From a virus, in IMG/VR virus record IMGVR_UViG_3300028844_003966, positions 1 through 37,088 of that record: a stretch of DNA of 37,088 nucleotides. One strand, written 5' to 3'. Both the position numbers and the translations under genes were made by a program. Below are positions 1 through 8,403 of this stretch, in pieces. The notes below the pieces were generated by a model. The model worked only from the letters and a program-made list of their open reading frames with translations. It did no database searches and was not told the DNA's origin. Numbering within the stretch: position 1 is the first letter of the stretch; the number at the start of each line of letters is the position of its first letter.

Positions 1-39
1 CTCTTTTATTTTATCTTTTATTTCTTGTGTATATGCCAT
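1..39 (-). CDS. 5' end of an unidentified gene, cut by the window edge
   Basis: Only 13 codons are inside the window (MAYTQEIKDKIKE...). The ATG at 39-37 follows the stop of the upstream minus gene by 2 nt, the tight packing seen throughout this phage. The fragment is too short to identify. It continues the fibre/adhesin transcription unit to the left. Confidence 0.55.
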   Translation of the reverse strand, partial: MAYTQEIKDKIKE

Positions 40-41
40 GA

Positions 42-434
42 TTACAAGTTTGGTCTACAACAAAAATCTGAATCCGAAAAAGAATCAATAATGTTGATAA
101 TAATTTCATTTTTTATCGGTAATATCTCGTTACCTCTATCTCCTGATATTTTAAATTCTCCAACAAAACTCCCTATTTTACTTGTTTGTTTTTTTGTGAA
201 TTGTGTTTCTAAATAATAACTTTTTAAAGGACTATCACCCGTAGATTCTTTTTCTTTTACAATTACAGAATTTCCTATTATTTTATAAATCCCCGTTTCT
301 TCATCTTTCATATTAAAAGTTATAGTAGACGCAGAAAAACTCCTGTAGGTATCACGAAAAGACGTCTCACTATCTATTGTGACTTCTACCGAAATCTTTG
401 GTAACGTGCTATTTTTCTTAATATAAAAATCCAT
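42..434 (-). CDS. Small virion-type protein, possibly baseplate/fibre attachment (BppU-N-like)
   Basis: A 130-aa soluble protein with no signal peptide or membrane segment. It is rich in short beta strands. The stretch around residues 75-97 (YLETQFTKKQTSK, then GSFVGEF) resembles the beta-sandwich N-terminal domain of phage baseplate upper proteins (BppU family); this is a memory-based resemblance and weak. It sits 1 nt after the fibre-like gene 436-1086 on the same strand and immediately before the next gene, so it is co-transcribed with fibre genes. A structural role is inferred from context. Several Cys and acidic residues mark the C-terminus. Confidence 0.55.
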   Translation of the reverse strand: MDFYIKKNSTLPKISVEVTIDSETSFRDTYRSFSASTITFNMKDEETGIYKIIGNSVIVKEKESTGDSPLKSYYLETQFTKKQTSKIGSFVGEFKISGDRGNEILPIKNEIIINIIDSFSDSDFCCRPNL

Positions 435-435
435 A

Positions 436-1086
436 TTAATAAACCTTTGTTAATGTGAAAAAGTCAGTATATACATATGTGTCTGATGACGTGGTATCAA
501 ATTCTATAGTTACATTTAACACATTTTCTATTGTGGTATTAAATGTTGTGGTATTATGGGTCTCAAAGGAATAACCATTCACAGTAAAGTTACTATTCTT
601 TATGGTTCTAATTTTACCTTTACTTAAAATTTCACCAACACCCGCACCACCTATCGAGGTGATAACAAAGTCAAGGTCTATATCCATCAAAACCTCTTCA
701 CCTGAGGTATTGTAGTTTATAAAACCTGTATCTGTTAAAATCGCACTATCAGAATAAACTCTTATCCTAAAATCGTTATTGCCGTTAGATAAATGACCTC
801 TAATAGTTGCTTTAAATGTATCACCAGCAGTAAATCCATTTGCAGGAACAGTCAAAGTACCCACGCCAGGGCCAATAATAGTCTGTTCTGTGGTACCACT
901 AATATTTGCGGTTTCACCTGTTTGAGAGTATAATCCGTATATTATCCTAAAATCATCATTTGGTCTTAAGAAATCACTTCTTAACATTTTATATGTCGTG
1001 TCTTGAGCTGCATTATCCACAACAATGTACGTACCTATAGGATTACCTGTATATTGTTCTAATTCTGATATTTTTAAATTTGCCAT
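436..1086 (-). CDS. Tail fibre/adhesin-like protein
   Basis: 216 aa. It opens with MANLKISELEQYTG, a form very common at the N-terminus of phage tail fibre and virion appendage proteins (MANLKIS-L). The rest is beta-rich, Gly/Thr/Asn-rich and low in Lys and Cys, as expected for a beta-sandwich or beta-helix fibre segment. It lies downstream of the 733-aa adhesin gene with a 24-nt gap holding a TATTTATA motif 12 nt from its ATG, so it may have its own late promoter. A virion location is inferred. The receptor-binding role is not shown by any specific motif. Confidence 0.6.
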   Translation of the reverse strand: MANLKISELEQYTGNPIGTYIVVDNAAQDTTYKMLRSDFLRPNDDFRIIYGLYSQTGETANISGTTEQTIIGPGVGTLTVPANGFTAGDTFKATIRGHLSNGNNDFRIRVYSDSAILTDTGFINYNTSGEEVLMDIDLDFVITSIGGAGVGEILSKGKIRTIKNSNFTVNGYSFETHNTTTFNTTIENVLNVTIEFDTTSSDTYVYTDFFTLTKVY

Positions 1087-1098
1087 TATTATTTTTTT

Positions 1099-1106
1099 TA
1101 TAAATA
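1099..1106 (-). promoter_or_regulatory. TATTTATA motif, candidate late promoter
   Basis: Sense strand reads AATATTTATAAAAAAAATAATAATGG. The octamer ends 12 nt before the ATG of gene 436-1086. Genes on both sides are minus strand, so orientation is unambiguous. Confidence 0.5.
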
Positions 1107-1110
1107 TTAA

Positions 1111-3312
1111 TTAATTTTCATACTCAATACCGTCCCCATTTTCAGATGTCATTATATCTGAGTTTTCAAATAAAATGAAAAACGTTTCAGATGATGATGG
1201 AGTTGGTGTGTTAGTTACCGAAGGTGTTACTGTCGGTGTTGATGAAATACTGATAGTCGGTGTGACCGAAGGAGTGGTTGATACTGAAATAGATGGTGTA
1301 GTCGTAGGTGTAGTGGTAGTAGATGGTGTTATTGACGATGATGGTGTTGTGGTTATTGTAGGTGAAATACTGATAGTCGGTGTGACCGAAGGAGTAACAG
1401 TAGATGTCGGTATTGGTGTCGGACTGATTAAGCACGACTCACACTCAGGACACCAAAAATCGTACAAACCAAAACGGTCTTTTAGTAGTCTAAAGTTATG
1501 TTGTATTTGAGGTGCAGACAACGGCTCAACATACATTCTAAATTGTGAAATAGCACCCATAAATGTACCACCGAATGTTGGTTCCATTACTATATCTGTA
1601 GTTAAACCTGACAAACTTGTTCCCGACAATGTTTGGTTTGGCATTAACTCAGGGTCTTGTATGTATGGACCTGTTAAACCTGAACAACCACTAAAGACTA
1701 AACTTTCTCTTAGTCCTTGGGTACCTCCACCTAATGAAATATTGAATGGAACCCCTAACTGTTTTTCTTTTTCGGTATTTAATTCGTGAGGTATTATCTC
1801 CTCAAAATCATTAATAGTCATAAATCTATAACCATTAACATAAATGTATAAATTACCTAATCTATCTAAGTACTGGTCAAACCATTTTTGGTTTATATTA
1901 ATATAATTCCTTAATTTTTCAGACACACTCCCCGGATGGGTATGTGGTGGCATAATTATATTCGGAGAAGCACCGTTTACTTCAGATGGGTATAATAATT
2001 GTCTAACATCCCCTAATCCACCCTTATTTAATAAATCACAACTATCTACAAAAGAGTTATACCTAGAAAAAACGGCACTAATCATAACCCATTGTTCAGA
2101 AGTACCCGAAGGACATAATTCATAATTACAATCGTCATATATTCCTTTTGATGAACAAGTTTCAACAATTGTATATCCCGATGAATAAGTTAATCCTGTG
2201 TTTTCACAAGTTCCTGTTGTAATACAGTCACCTGTGAATTTTATATATTTAACGCATATTTTTGGGTTTTCAGGGTCTCCTGATAATCTAAATGAAAGGG
2301 CGTTTGAAAACAAATCCAAGTCGGGGTCTTGTAGTGATGTAGTACCTGTAGTTGTATAACTTCCACATCCCCCTGTTTTATGTTCCTGTGTTGTTGCAGT
2401 TTGAGGGTAAACTGTGATACACTCCGAGTTAGTGACTCCTGTATCTGCACAAGCACAGGTTTTAATACAGTTAGTTAAACCTGAAGTTACTCTAGTATAA
2501 CCACTATCACTTACAGGACTTCCTGATGATGGGTGATAATATTTATTTTCCGCTCTTGTACCCATAAAGAAGAACGTACCAGAATTGTCGGGATAAACAT
2601 CATTAAGATATGTTTGATTGGAAGATAAAGAATACTCGTCGGTTTTTCTTGGTTTTAACAAAAATTCCGTTGTCCATCCTTTATTAAATCTTTCAGGTAA
2701 TACTTCATAGTCATATCCTGATAATTTATAAAATCCTTGGTAGAACCCCCCATAAAATTCGTTATAATAACCTACAGTATCCCCTGTTTTTGAAATTATA
2801 TTGTATACCGTCTGTCCTGTGTTACCTGAAAATCTATGATTTGGTGAACTAGTATAACCAGTTACAGGATGCATTTTAAATCTTCTATCGTAATAGTGGG
2901 GGTTAAATTTCTCAAAATCATTTATACCCATAGTAAACGTTAAGGTTTGTCCTGTCATACTATCATACAAACCATTATCAGTTGCGGTTAAACCTATATC
3001 ACATAGTGTTGTTGCAGTTTTACAACTTAAATCTTCGTTATTTGGGTTATAATAATTTTTTGAGATAACAGTATTACCTGAATAAAATATGTTCCATAAT
3101 AAAACATCTTTTTGATTAGATAACGCTGAGTTAAAATCTATATTAACTGGTAATCTATTACCGTCTTCTTCTCCGATTAATTTTGTAGAATATACTATCT
3201 CAGAGTCATATCCGTCATAATTTGACGATAGTGTAATATCATAATTACCTATCTCTGATAACCTCGCATCAAATCTATTAAAATAATAATTTTTAATATT
3301 CTGTCCAGACAT
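1111..3312 (-). CDS. Large tail-associated adhesin with lectin-like domain and Thr/Pro/Ser-rich C-terminal repeats
   Basis: 733 aa. Residues about 210-260 and 470-610 look like halves of a concanavalin/laminin-G-type jelly roll: WTTEFLLKP, then FFFMGTR, YVNGYRF, and FMGAISQFRMYVEPLSAPQIQHNF (quoted to LSAPQ as the diagnostic part), as in phage LamG-like host-binding proteins. The middle is unusually Cys-rich for a phage protein (CNTG, CACADTG and similar clusters). Residues about 640-715 form a low-complexity stalk of PTVTPS/ISISPT units, followed by an acidic tail. An ATG preceded by GGAGT is chosen as start. Upstream is TATTTATC at 3326-3333. Likely a receptor-binding fibre or decoration protein; the exact virion position cannot be told from sequence. 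Confidence 0.65.
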   Translation of the reverse strand: MSGQNIKNYYFNRFDARLSEIGNYDITLSSNYDGYDSEIVYSTKLIGEEDGNRLPVNIDFNSALSNQKDVLLWNIFYSGNTVISKNYYNPNNEDLSCKTATTLCDIGLTATDNGLYDSMTGQTLTFTMGINDFEKFNPHYYDRRFKMHPVTGYTSSPNHRFSGNTGQTVYNIISKTGDTVGYYNEFYGGFYQGFYKLSGYDYEVLPERFNKGWTTEFLLKPRKTDEYSLSSNQTYLNDVYPDNSGTFFFMGTRAENKYYHPSSGSPVSDSGYTRVTSGLTNCIKTCACADTGVTNSECITVYPQTATTQEHKTGGCGSYTTTGTTSLQDPDLDLFSNALSFRLSGDPENPKICVKYIKFTGDCITTGTCENTGLTYSSGYTIVETCSSKGIYDDCNYELCPSGTSEQWVMISAVFSRYNSFVDSCDLLNKGGLGDVRQLLYPSEVNGASPNIIMPPHTHPGSVSEKLRNYININQKWFDQYLDRLGNLYIYVNGYRFMTINDFEEIIPHELNTEKEKQLGVPFNISLGGGTQGLRESLVFSGCSGLTGPYIQDPELMPNQTLSGTSLSGLTTDIVMEPTFGGTFMGAISQFRMYVEPLSAPQIQHNFRLLKDRFGLYDFWCPECESCLISPTPIPTSTVTPSVTPTISISPTITTTPSSSITPSTTTTPTTTPSISVSTTPSVTPTISISSTPTVTPSVTNTPTPSSSETFFILFENSDIMTSENGDGIEYEN
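1243..1275. repeat. 33-bp direct repeat, copy 1 (partner 1363-1395)
   Basis: Begins TGAAATACTGATAGTCGG on the plus strand and is identical to 1363-1395, exactly 120 nt away. It lies in the Thr/Pro/Ser repeat stalk of the adhesin gene, so both copies encode the same peptide (TPSVTPTISIS). Confidence 0.9.
1363..1395. repeat. 33-bp direct repeat, copy 2
   Basis: Perfect copy of 1243-1275. The spacing of 120 nt is a multiple of three, so gain or loss by recombination would keep the reading frame. Confidence 0.9.
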
Positions 3313-3325
3313 ACTCCTTTTTTAA

Positions 3326-3333
3326 GATAAATA
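3326..3333 (-). promoter_or_regulatory. TATTTATC motif, candidate late promoter for the adhesin gene
   Basis: One mismatch from TATTTATA, 13 nt before the ATG at 3312. It is back to back with the plus-strand motif at 3346-3353, giving a divergent promoter pair in a 56-nt intergenic gap. Confidence 0.4.
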
Positions 3334-3345
3334 CTTCTTTTGTTG

Positions 3346-3353
3346 TATTTATA
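3346..3353 (+). promoter_or_regulatory. TATTTATA motif, candidate late promoter for 3369 onward
   Basis: TTGTATTTATAGAAAAAAAG, ending 15 nt before the ATG at 3369. Followed by an A-run as at other copies of this motif. Confidence 0.5.
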
Positions 3354-3368
3354 GAAAAAAAGTATGCT

Positions 3369-4133
3369 ATGAAGTCACATCTTTATGATACAAGAAAAGA
3401 GGCAAAAGAACAGGCTGACGAGCTTGGTTGTAAGGGAACCCATATCCATAGAATGGAGGGTAAAAAGAAATATATGCCTTGTTCTACACACAAACAATAC
3501 GAAAAAATAGTTAATTCAGAGGATGAATCTAAAGAAGAGTTAGACGAGTTAATTGACTTTGATGGGACTATGAATAACTCTAAGGTCCCTATTCTCGACC
3601 CTATGACAACTGCACCGGGTTTAAGTACAATGGACAAAAGAGTGGCAGCAGGTCACCAAACACAAGACCCACTAATGAGGGGTTATAGAGTTTATTATGG
3701 TGAGTCGGTTGTTAGGGAAGAAGATATGGCGGATGCATTTGGTTATGATGAAACAAAATTTATGGACGCCGACGACACAATTAATTATTTTGTTGACGAA
3801 TTAGATTTTGATGAGAGTGACGCTGAGGACAGAGCTTCTGAGATGGGAAAAGACCCCAAGTTAGATGATACCTCAAAGTTTAAAAAACTTAAAAACTTTG
3901 TTATGAAGGGAAGGTTAACAGAAAAAGAAAAAGTTTTTACAAAAGAGGATATACAAAAAATGGCGGAAGAAATAATTCTTAAAAAATCTGACGATAAAGA
4001 GTTAACTAAAAAAGAATTAAACGGTGATAGTGTTTCACCTATTATAAAAAGAAATATTAAGGCTTTAAAAAATATGGCAAGCGCTGAAGGTATCTCAGTA
4101 CCACAGTTGATTAAAATGTTAAAAAATGAATAA
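3369..4133 (+). CDS. Conserved phage protein with N-terminal GC-GTHIH...MPC-TH motif
   Basis: 254 aa, strongly acidic in the middle and Lys-rich at the end. The N-terminal 45 residues contain ELGCKGTHIHRMEG and YMPCSTHKQYE; two Cys and three His spaced like a small metal-binding knuckle. I recall this motif from many T4-like and marine phage virion proteins. The rest has no recognised domain. An earlier ATG at 3364 gives only ATG CTA TGA, so 3369 is the start. First gene of a five-gene plus unit behind a candidate late promoter. A structural role is inferred from that unit, with no catalytic motif visible. Confidence 0.6.
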   Translation: MKSHLYDTRKEAKEQADELGCKGTHIHRMEGKKKYMPCSTHKQYEKIVNSEDESKEELDELIDFDGTMNNSKVPILDPMTTAPGLSTMDKRVAAGHQTQDPLMRGYRVYYGESVVREEDMADAFGYDETKFMDADDTINYFVDELDFDESDAEDRASEMGKDPKLDDTSKFKKLKNFVMKGRLTEKEKVFTKEDIQKMAEEIILKKSDDKELTKKELNGDSVSPIIKRNIKALKNMASAEGISVPQLIKMLKNE

Positions 4134-4590
4134 AGACTTATATAATAGAAAGGCTAAATTACCTGAATCATTAAAAAACCATTTACAAAAATCATTTGAG
4201 ATGGTTGAAGGTGATAGTAATACCGAAGGTTATAATCGTAATAAAGAATTGCGTGAGACTGGTATTATCAGTTATCCTGTATTGAAAAGAGTAAAGAATT
4301 GGTTTGACTCTTATGAAGGTGACGGTAAAGACTCTCCTTATGTTCTTAATGGAGGCGATAGGATGAATAAATGGTGTAATCATGTTTTAGACCATTGGAG
4401 GGGTTCTTTAGAAAGTGGTAAGAAAATTAAAGGAGATACCGGTATGGAGAATCAATATATTGATAATCACGAAAAGGACGGTATTGTAATTAATCCTCAT
4501 GACAAACACGAAAGAGGAATTAACAAATATGACACTTCAATAACTGAAGAAATTAAAAAAATAAATCAACTATTTAAAACAATAAAATAA
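4126..4590 (+). CDS. Conserved hypothetical phage protein
   Basis: 154 aa, overlapping the previous gene by 8 nt. It contains LRETGIISYPVLKRVKNWFD and GGDRMNKWCNHVLDHWR, a pattern I associate with an uncharacterised family found in T4-like phages. No membrane segment, signal peptide or catalytic motif is visible. The C-terminus is charged and probably helical. Its position in a run of short genes under a late-type motif suggests a virion or assembly role. Confidence 0.6.
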   Translation: MNKDLYNRKAKLPESLKNHLQKSFEMVEGDSNTEGYNRNKELRETGIISYPVLKRVKNWFDSYEGDGKDSPYVLNGGDRMNKWCNHVLDHWRGSLESGKKIKGDTGMENQYIDNHEKDGIVINPHDKHERGINKYDTSITEEIKKINQLFKTIK

Positions 4591-4883
4591 TGGCTACACA
4601 AAATGACAAGTTAGATTTTTATCAACCAAATAATCAGTTGTCTGCTATTGCGGAGGCTGAAAGAGGTAAATTATTTCCTAAAAATGATTTTTCACCACGT
4701 TCTGAAAAATATTCACAAGTACACCCTGACGCAGTTGCTGACGGTGATGAAATCGGTAGAGGTACGGGTTCTTTCTTAGACGTATATAATCAAAACGCAG
4801 GTACATCCACAGACGTTTTTGAAAGAAAGGACGATATTAAGATTAATAAATATAACTCAGGTAAACCATATACCGTAGAATAA
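4590..4883 (+). CDS. Small hypothetical phage protein
   Basis: 97 aa, starting on the last base of the previous stop codon (TAATG). Hydrophilic and probably largely unstructured: many Asn, Asp and Gly, and few hydrophobic runs. No domain recognised. The next gene again overlaps its stop by one base, so it is translationally coupled on both sides. A head/tail accessory role is a guess from context only. Confidence 0.55.
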   Translation: MATQNDKLDFYQPNNQLSAIAEAERGKLFPKNDFSPRSEKYSQVHPDAVADGDEIGRGTGSFLDVYNQNAGTSTDVFERKDDIKINKYNSGKPYTVE

Positions 4884-5281
4884 TGAAACTACTTACGACA
4901 GTTAAATCATTAATAAATGAGATTGCCTCATTGAGTGATATCCAAGACTCAATAAGGAAGAAAATTGTCGTAACCGTATATTATGATGGTGATATGCCAG
5001 GTGGTAAAGGTTATAGAAGAATAGAACCGGTATGTATTGGGTATAGTAAGTCTGGTAATTTGGTTTTAAGGGCTTGGGATATTGATGGGGCTTCCCATAC
5101 AAATACTATAGGAGAGAAACCATTACCAGGGTGGAGAATGTTCAGAACTGATAAAATATTTACTTATCAACCAACTACTGATAATTTTACAGAGATGAGA
5201 CCCGGTTATAACCCAAACGGAGATAAAAGTATGACAAGGGTACTTTTAAACGCAGAATTTAATACAGATACAGATGAGTGA
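4883..5281 (+). CDS. WYL-like domain protein
   Basis: 132 aa. Residues about 25-105 read like a WYL (Sm-fold) ligand-binding domain: IVVTVYYDG, then YRRIEPVCIGYSKSGNLVLRAW, then GWRMFRTDKIFTYQ. These match the strand order and the 'R-IEP' and 'GWR-F-ldkI' signatures of that family. WYL domains in bacteria usually sit behind a DNA-binding helix-turn-helix and sense nucleic acid or nucleotides. No HTH is present here; the N-terminal 25 residues form a short helix only. Located among virion-type genes and overlapping both neighbours, it may be a structural adaptor that reuses the fold, or a free regulator. Confidence 0.55.
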   Translation: MKLLTTVKSLINEIASLSDIQDSIRKKIVVTVYYDGDMPGGKGYRRIEPVCIGYSKSGNLVLRAWDIDGASHTNTIGEKPLPGWRMFRTDKIFTYQPTTDNFTEMRPGYNPNGDKSMTRVLLNAEFNTDTDE

Positions 5282-5837
5282 TTTAATGCAAAAATTAGCA
5301 ATTTCTAAAAAAATAATGGATAAACATAATGAAGTATCAAGAGGTAATTCTTTAGGTGGGATACCAATTTCAGAAAATGTTAACGCAAACTACAACATAC
5401 CGCAAGACATGATAGAACAACCAAAAATACAAGAAACTATCAGTACTAAACCTATTAATCAAGAGGCGGTATTAAACTCTAAGTTACCCGATGAGATAAA
5501 AAAATTAATGTTAGAAAACCCCATATCGCAACCACAGTTAAATGGACCTACCCTATCAAATGAAATTGTTGAGGGAGCGGCAAGACTAATGAAAAAAAAC
5601 TCACAAAGTCAGGGAAGTATACAAGAAACTAATTATACAAACACGTCTAATAATGATTTAAAACAAATGATAAGAGACGTTGTTAGAGACACTGTTAGAG
5701 ACGTAGTTAAAGAAGAACTACAGAGTGCTGGTCTAATAAGTGAAGGGGAACAAAAAACAAATGAGACACTTTCATTAAGAGTAGGTAAACATATTTTTGA
5801 AGGTAAGGTTTTAAAAATTAAAAAAGTAAAACAATAA
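5274..5837 (+). CDS. Conserved hypothetical phage protein with helical C-terminal segment
   Basis: 187 aa, overlapping the previous gene by 8 nt. The N-terminal half is polar and Asn/Gln/Pro-rich, probably disordered. Residues about 128-152 (LKQMIRDVVRDTVRDVVKEE) form a heptad-like amphipathic helix suited to oligomerisation. A terminal LSLRVGKHIFEGKVLKIKK segment is beta-like and basic. Last gene of the 3369-5837 unit. No terminator hairpin follows, so read-through into the glycosyltransferase block is possible. Confidence 0.55.
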   Translation: MSDLMQKLAISKKIMDKHNEVSRGNSLGGIPISENVNANYNIPQDMIEQPKIQETISTKPINQEAVLNSKLPDEIKKLMLENPISQPQLNGPTLSNEIVEGAARLMKKNSQSQGSIQETNYTNTSNNDLKQMIRDVVRDTVRDVVKEELQSAGLISEGEQKTNETLSLRVGKHIFEGKVLKIKKVKQ

Positions 5838-5886
5838 CTTTTCTTATTAGTCATTTTTTCATATACTTTTTCTAAATAGAATAAGT

Positions 5887-7098
5887 ATGTCAAAAATTAA
5901 TGTTTTAGTATTACCATCTGACCGAACAGGTGTTGGTAAATACAGGTCTGTTGACCCCCACATATTTCTACAAAATCATCACTCAGAAGATTTTCATGTA
6001 GATATAGATTATGAACCAAAAATTAACGACGACAATTATTGGAAAAAGTATCAAATAGTACATTTTCACAGAGTAATTGGTCGTAACTATGAGCAGTCCC
6101 CTTTAATTATTAAAAAATTAAACTCTATGGGTATTGTCACTATTTGTGACTTAGACGATTACTGGATGCCAGGTAAAGAACATCCAGCATATGAGTTAGT
6201 AAGAAAAAACAATTTAGAACTCCACATAAAAAATAATTTAGCCGCTGCACAATATGTTACAACGACAACTAAATTATTCGCTAACGAAATAAGTAAAATA
6301 AATAAGAATGTTTTTGTTTTACCAAATGCAATAGACCCCGAAGAAAGTCAGTTTAAAGCTGAAACAGAGAAAAGTGATAGGTTAAGATTCGGATGGTTAG
6401 GAGGGTCATCCCACCTGCACGATTTAAAACTACTCCAAGGAACAACTAATAAACTATCGGAGTTTAAGAATGAGTTTCAAATGTACCTTTGCGGGTTTGA
6501 TACAAGAGGTAGTGTTACTGAAATAAACCCTAACACTGGTGAACAAAAACAGAGACCTATTAAACCTGAGGAGACTGTATGGATGAGATATGAGGAAATT
6601 TTCACGGACAATTATCGTCTAATGGATGAGGAACAGAAATCTCATTTGATGAAGTTCTCGGATGAAGAGTATGGTAAAAAAGATACTTTTTATACTCGTG
6701 TGTGGACACGTCCTATTACCACATACGCGAAAAATTATTCTAAGTTTGACGTTTCATTAGCACCTATTAAAGACACTATGTTTAATAGGATGAAATCCCA
6801 ACTCAAGGTTATTGAGGCGGGTTTTTATAAAAAGGCAATTATCGCTTCTGATATCGGACCATACACTATAGATATCGTCCATGCCCTTGATAAGGGTAAT
6901 TTTACTGATGGTAATGGATTATTAGTGGATAAAGGTAGAAATAATGGTGATTGGGCTAAATACATGAAAAAACTAATTAAGAACCCTTCGTGGGTAGAAG
7001 ACTTAGGAGAAAGATTATATGAGACAGTTAACGGAACTTATGACCTTAAAACTGTCACTAACAATAGAGCAGAAATTTACAAATCTTTAGTAAAATGA
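5887..7098 (+). CDS. Glycosyltransferase, GT-B/GT4-like
   Basis: 403 aa, usual length for a GT4-type enzyme. The N-terminal domain has CDLDDYWMPG (residues 87-96). The linker and C-terminal domain have FGWLGGSSHLHDL (168-180) and a donor-site-like segment KVIEAGFYKKAIIASDIGPY near 318-338. In GT-B enzymes the C-terminal half binds the nucleotide sugar. The acceptor and sugar cannot be read from sequence. First gene of the large overlapping glycan block, preceded by a 49-nt gap without a TATTTATA motif, so it may use another promoter class. It overlaps the next gene by 4 nt (ATGA). Confidence 0.8.
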   Translation: MSKINVLVLPSDRTGVGKYRSVDPHIFLQNHHSEDFHVDIDYEPKINDDNYWKKYQIVHFHRVIGRNYEQSPLIIKKLNSMGIVTICDLDDYWMPGKEHPAYELVRKNNLELHIKNNLAAAQYVTTTTKLFANEISKINKNVFVLPNAIDPEESQFKAETEKSDRLRFGWLGGSSHLHDLKLLQGTTNKLSEFKNEFQMYLCGFDTRGSVTEINPNTGEQKQRPIKPEETVWMRYEEIFTDNYRLMDEEQKSHLMKFSDEEYGKKDTFYTRVWTRPITTYAKNYSKFDVSLAPIKDTMFNRMKSQLKVIEAGFYKKAIIASDIGPYTIDIVHALDKGNFTDGNGLLVDKGRNNGDWAKYMKKLIKNPSWVEDLGERLYETVNGTYDLKTVTNNRAEIYKSLVK

Positions 7099-7796
7099 TT
7101 GACGTACCATTAAATAAGCTTTTATTTTTTGACTTGGAAACTGTTGGTGTTGAAAAAGACTACACTACATTAAATGAGAAAAACCCTGAAATGGGTCGTC
7201 TTTTTGAAAGTTACCGTAACTGGTTTGAAAAACGGTACCCTGAAGATGAGGGTAAAAGTCTAGATGAAATTTTTACAAATCACGCAGCATTAGTTTCAGA
7301 TTTTGCAAAAATTATTGTCGCTTCTTTTTCTTTCATAACTCCGAGTGGTGAAATACATACCACCACATTTGCCGATGATGATGAAAAAAAACTATTACAG
7401 GGTGTTAAAGAACTTTTAAATAAGGTATTAAAATTAGATTTCTATTTATGTGGACACAACATAAAAGGGTTTGATATGCCGATGTTATCCAAAAGATTTG
7501 TAGTAAATGGTATTAAACCACCTAAAATCTTACCTACGTTAGGTACTAAACCATGGGATTTAAAAGCAGTTGATACTAAAGAACTCTGGCAGTTTGGGTC
7601 ATTTAACTCACCCGCATCTCTAGATTTAATGTGTGTTGCTTTAAACGTACAAAGCCCAAAAACGGGAGAGGTATCGGGTAATATGGTACATGAGACGTAT
7701 TGGGATTTAAATGGTCTACAACCTATCGCAGATTACTGTGAGAGGGACGTGAAAGTATTGGTTGATGTAATGAATAAAATTTATAATTTAAAATAA
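7095..7796 (+). CDS. 3'-5' exonuclease, DnaQ/PolB-exonuclease-like (RNase H fold)
   Basis: 233 aa. The four-acidic-residue site of the DEDD family is visible. Motif I is FFDLET (D13, E15), motif II GHNIKGFDMPML (N122, D127) and motif III YCERDVKVL (Y214, D218), which fits the DEDDy subtype with Tyr. It resembles the stand-alone exonuclease family related to the proofreading domain of family B polymerases. The probable role is trimming 3' ends in DNA replication or repair. It lies between a glycosyltransferase and dUTPase, so nucleotide/DNA genes are embedded in the glycan block. Confidence 0.85.
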   Translation: MIDVPLNKLLFFDLETVGVEKDYTTLNEKNPEMGRLFESYRNWFEKRYPEDEGKSLDEIFTNHAALVSDFAKIIVASFSFITPSGEIHTTTFADDDEKKLLQGVKELLNKVLKLDFYLCGHNIKGFDMPMLSKRFVVNGIKPPKILPTLGTKPWDLKAVDTKELWQFGSFNSPASLDLMCVALNVQSPKTGEVSGNMVHETYWDLNGLQPIADYCERDVKVLVDVMNKIYNLK

Positions 7797-7797
7797 T

Positions 7798-8403
7798 ATG
7801 TTTAATAAATTTAACGAATTTAAAGATAGCTTAAAAACTTTGAAAGAAATTGAAAGTAAGTTAGCGGATTTTGATATGTCAGACGCAAGTCAGATGTTTG
7901 AAAAGTTGGGTATTGATATGGACCAAATTGAAGAACATTTTGAAAATGAACATAACACTATACCTAAAATTAAATTAGAGTACGTTTTAGACTCATCTAA
8001 TCAAGAACCTGAATACGCTTATGAGACAGACTCAGGGTTTGATTTAAGGGCTAATGAGGACGTTGAGATTGAGAGTTTGGGTCGGGCACTTGTACCTACA
8101 GGACTATATCTAAATGTCCCCGAAAGATGTGAAGTTCAAGTCAGACCTAAAAGTGGATTGGCGATTAAACGAGGATTATCAGTTTTAAACACACCGGGGA
8201 CTGTAGATTATGGTTACACAGGTGAAATTAAAGTTATAATGTTTAACCTAAGTAATGAAACTCAAAAAATTAATAAAGGTGATAAGATTGCACAGGCGGT
8301 TATCTGTCCCGTGGCTCAGGGCAATCAAGTAGAGTTAGTCAGAGTAGAAGAAATAAAGGAAAAAGATAGGAATGCAAATGGATTTGGTTCAACTGGAAAC
8401 TAA
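7798..8403 (+). CDS. dut: dUTP diphosphatase (dUTPase)
   Basis: 201 aa, with all five trimeric-dUTPase motifs in order: SGFDLRA (79-85), RPKSGLA (116-122), TPGTVDYGYTGEI (132-144), GDKIAQ (161-166) and RNANGFGSTG (191-200). It hydrolyses dUTP to dUMP and PPi, keeping uracil out of phage DNA and feeding dTMP synthesis. The catalytic Asp is in motif 3 (D137). Residues 1-55 are an extra N-terminal helical, acidic extension that standard enzymes of about 145 aa lack; its function is unknown and could be oligomerisation or partner binding. The gene starts 1 nt after the exonuclease stop. Confidence 0.93.
   Translation: MFNKFNEFKDSLKTLKEIESKLADFDMSDASQMFEKLGIDMDQIEEHFENEHNTIPKIKLEYVLDSSNQEPEYAYETDSGFDLRANEDVEIESLGRALVPTGLYLNVPERCEVQVRPKSGLAIKRGLSVLNTPGTVDYGYTGEIKVIMFNLSNETQKINKGDKIAQAVICPVAQGNQVELVRVEEIKEKDRNANGFGSTGN

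Noticed and set aside
1175-1510. Plus-strand Val/Gly/Asp-rich open frame opposite the adhesin repeat stalk
   Set aside because: It is the complement of Thr/Pro/Ser repeats; composition explains it and no start signal is present.
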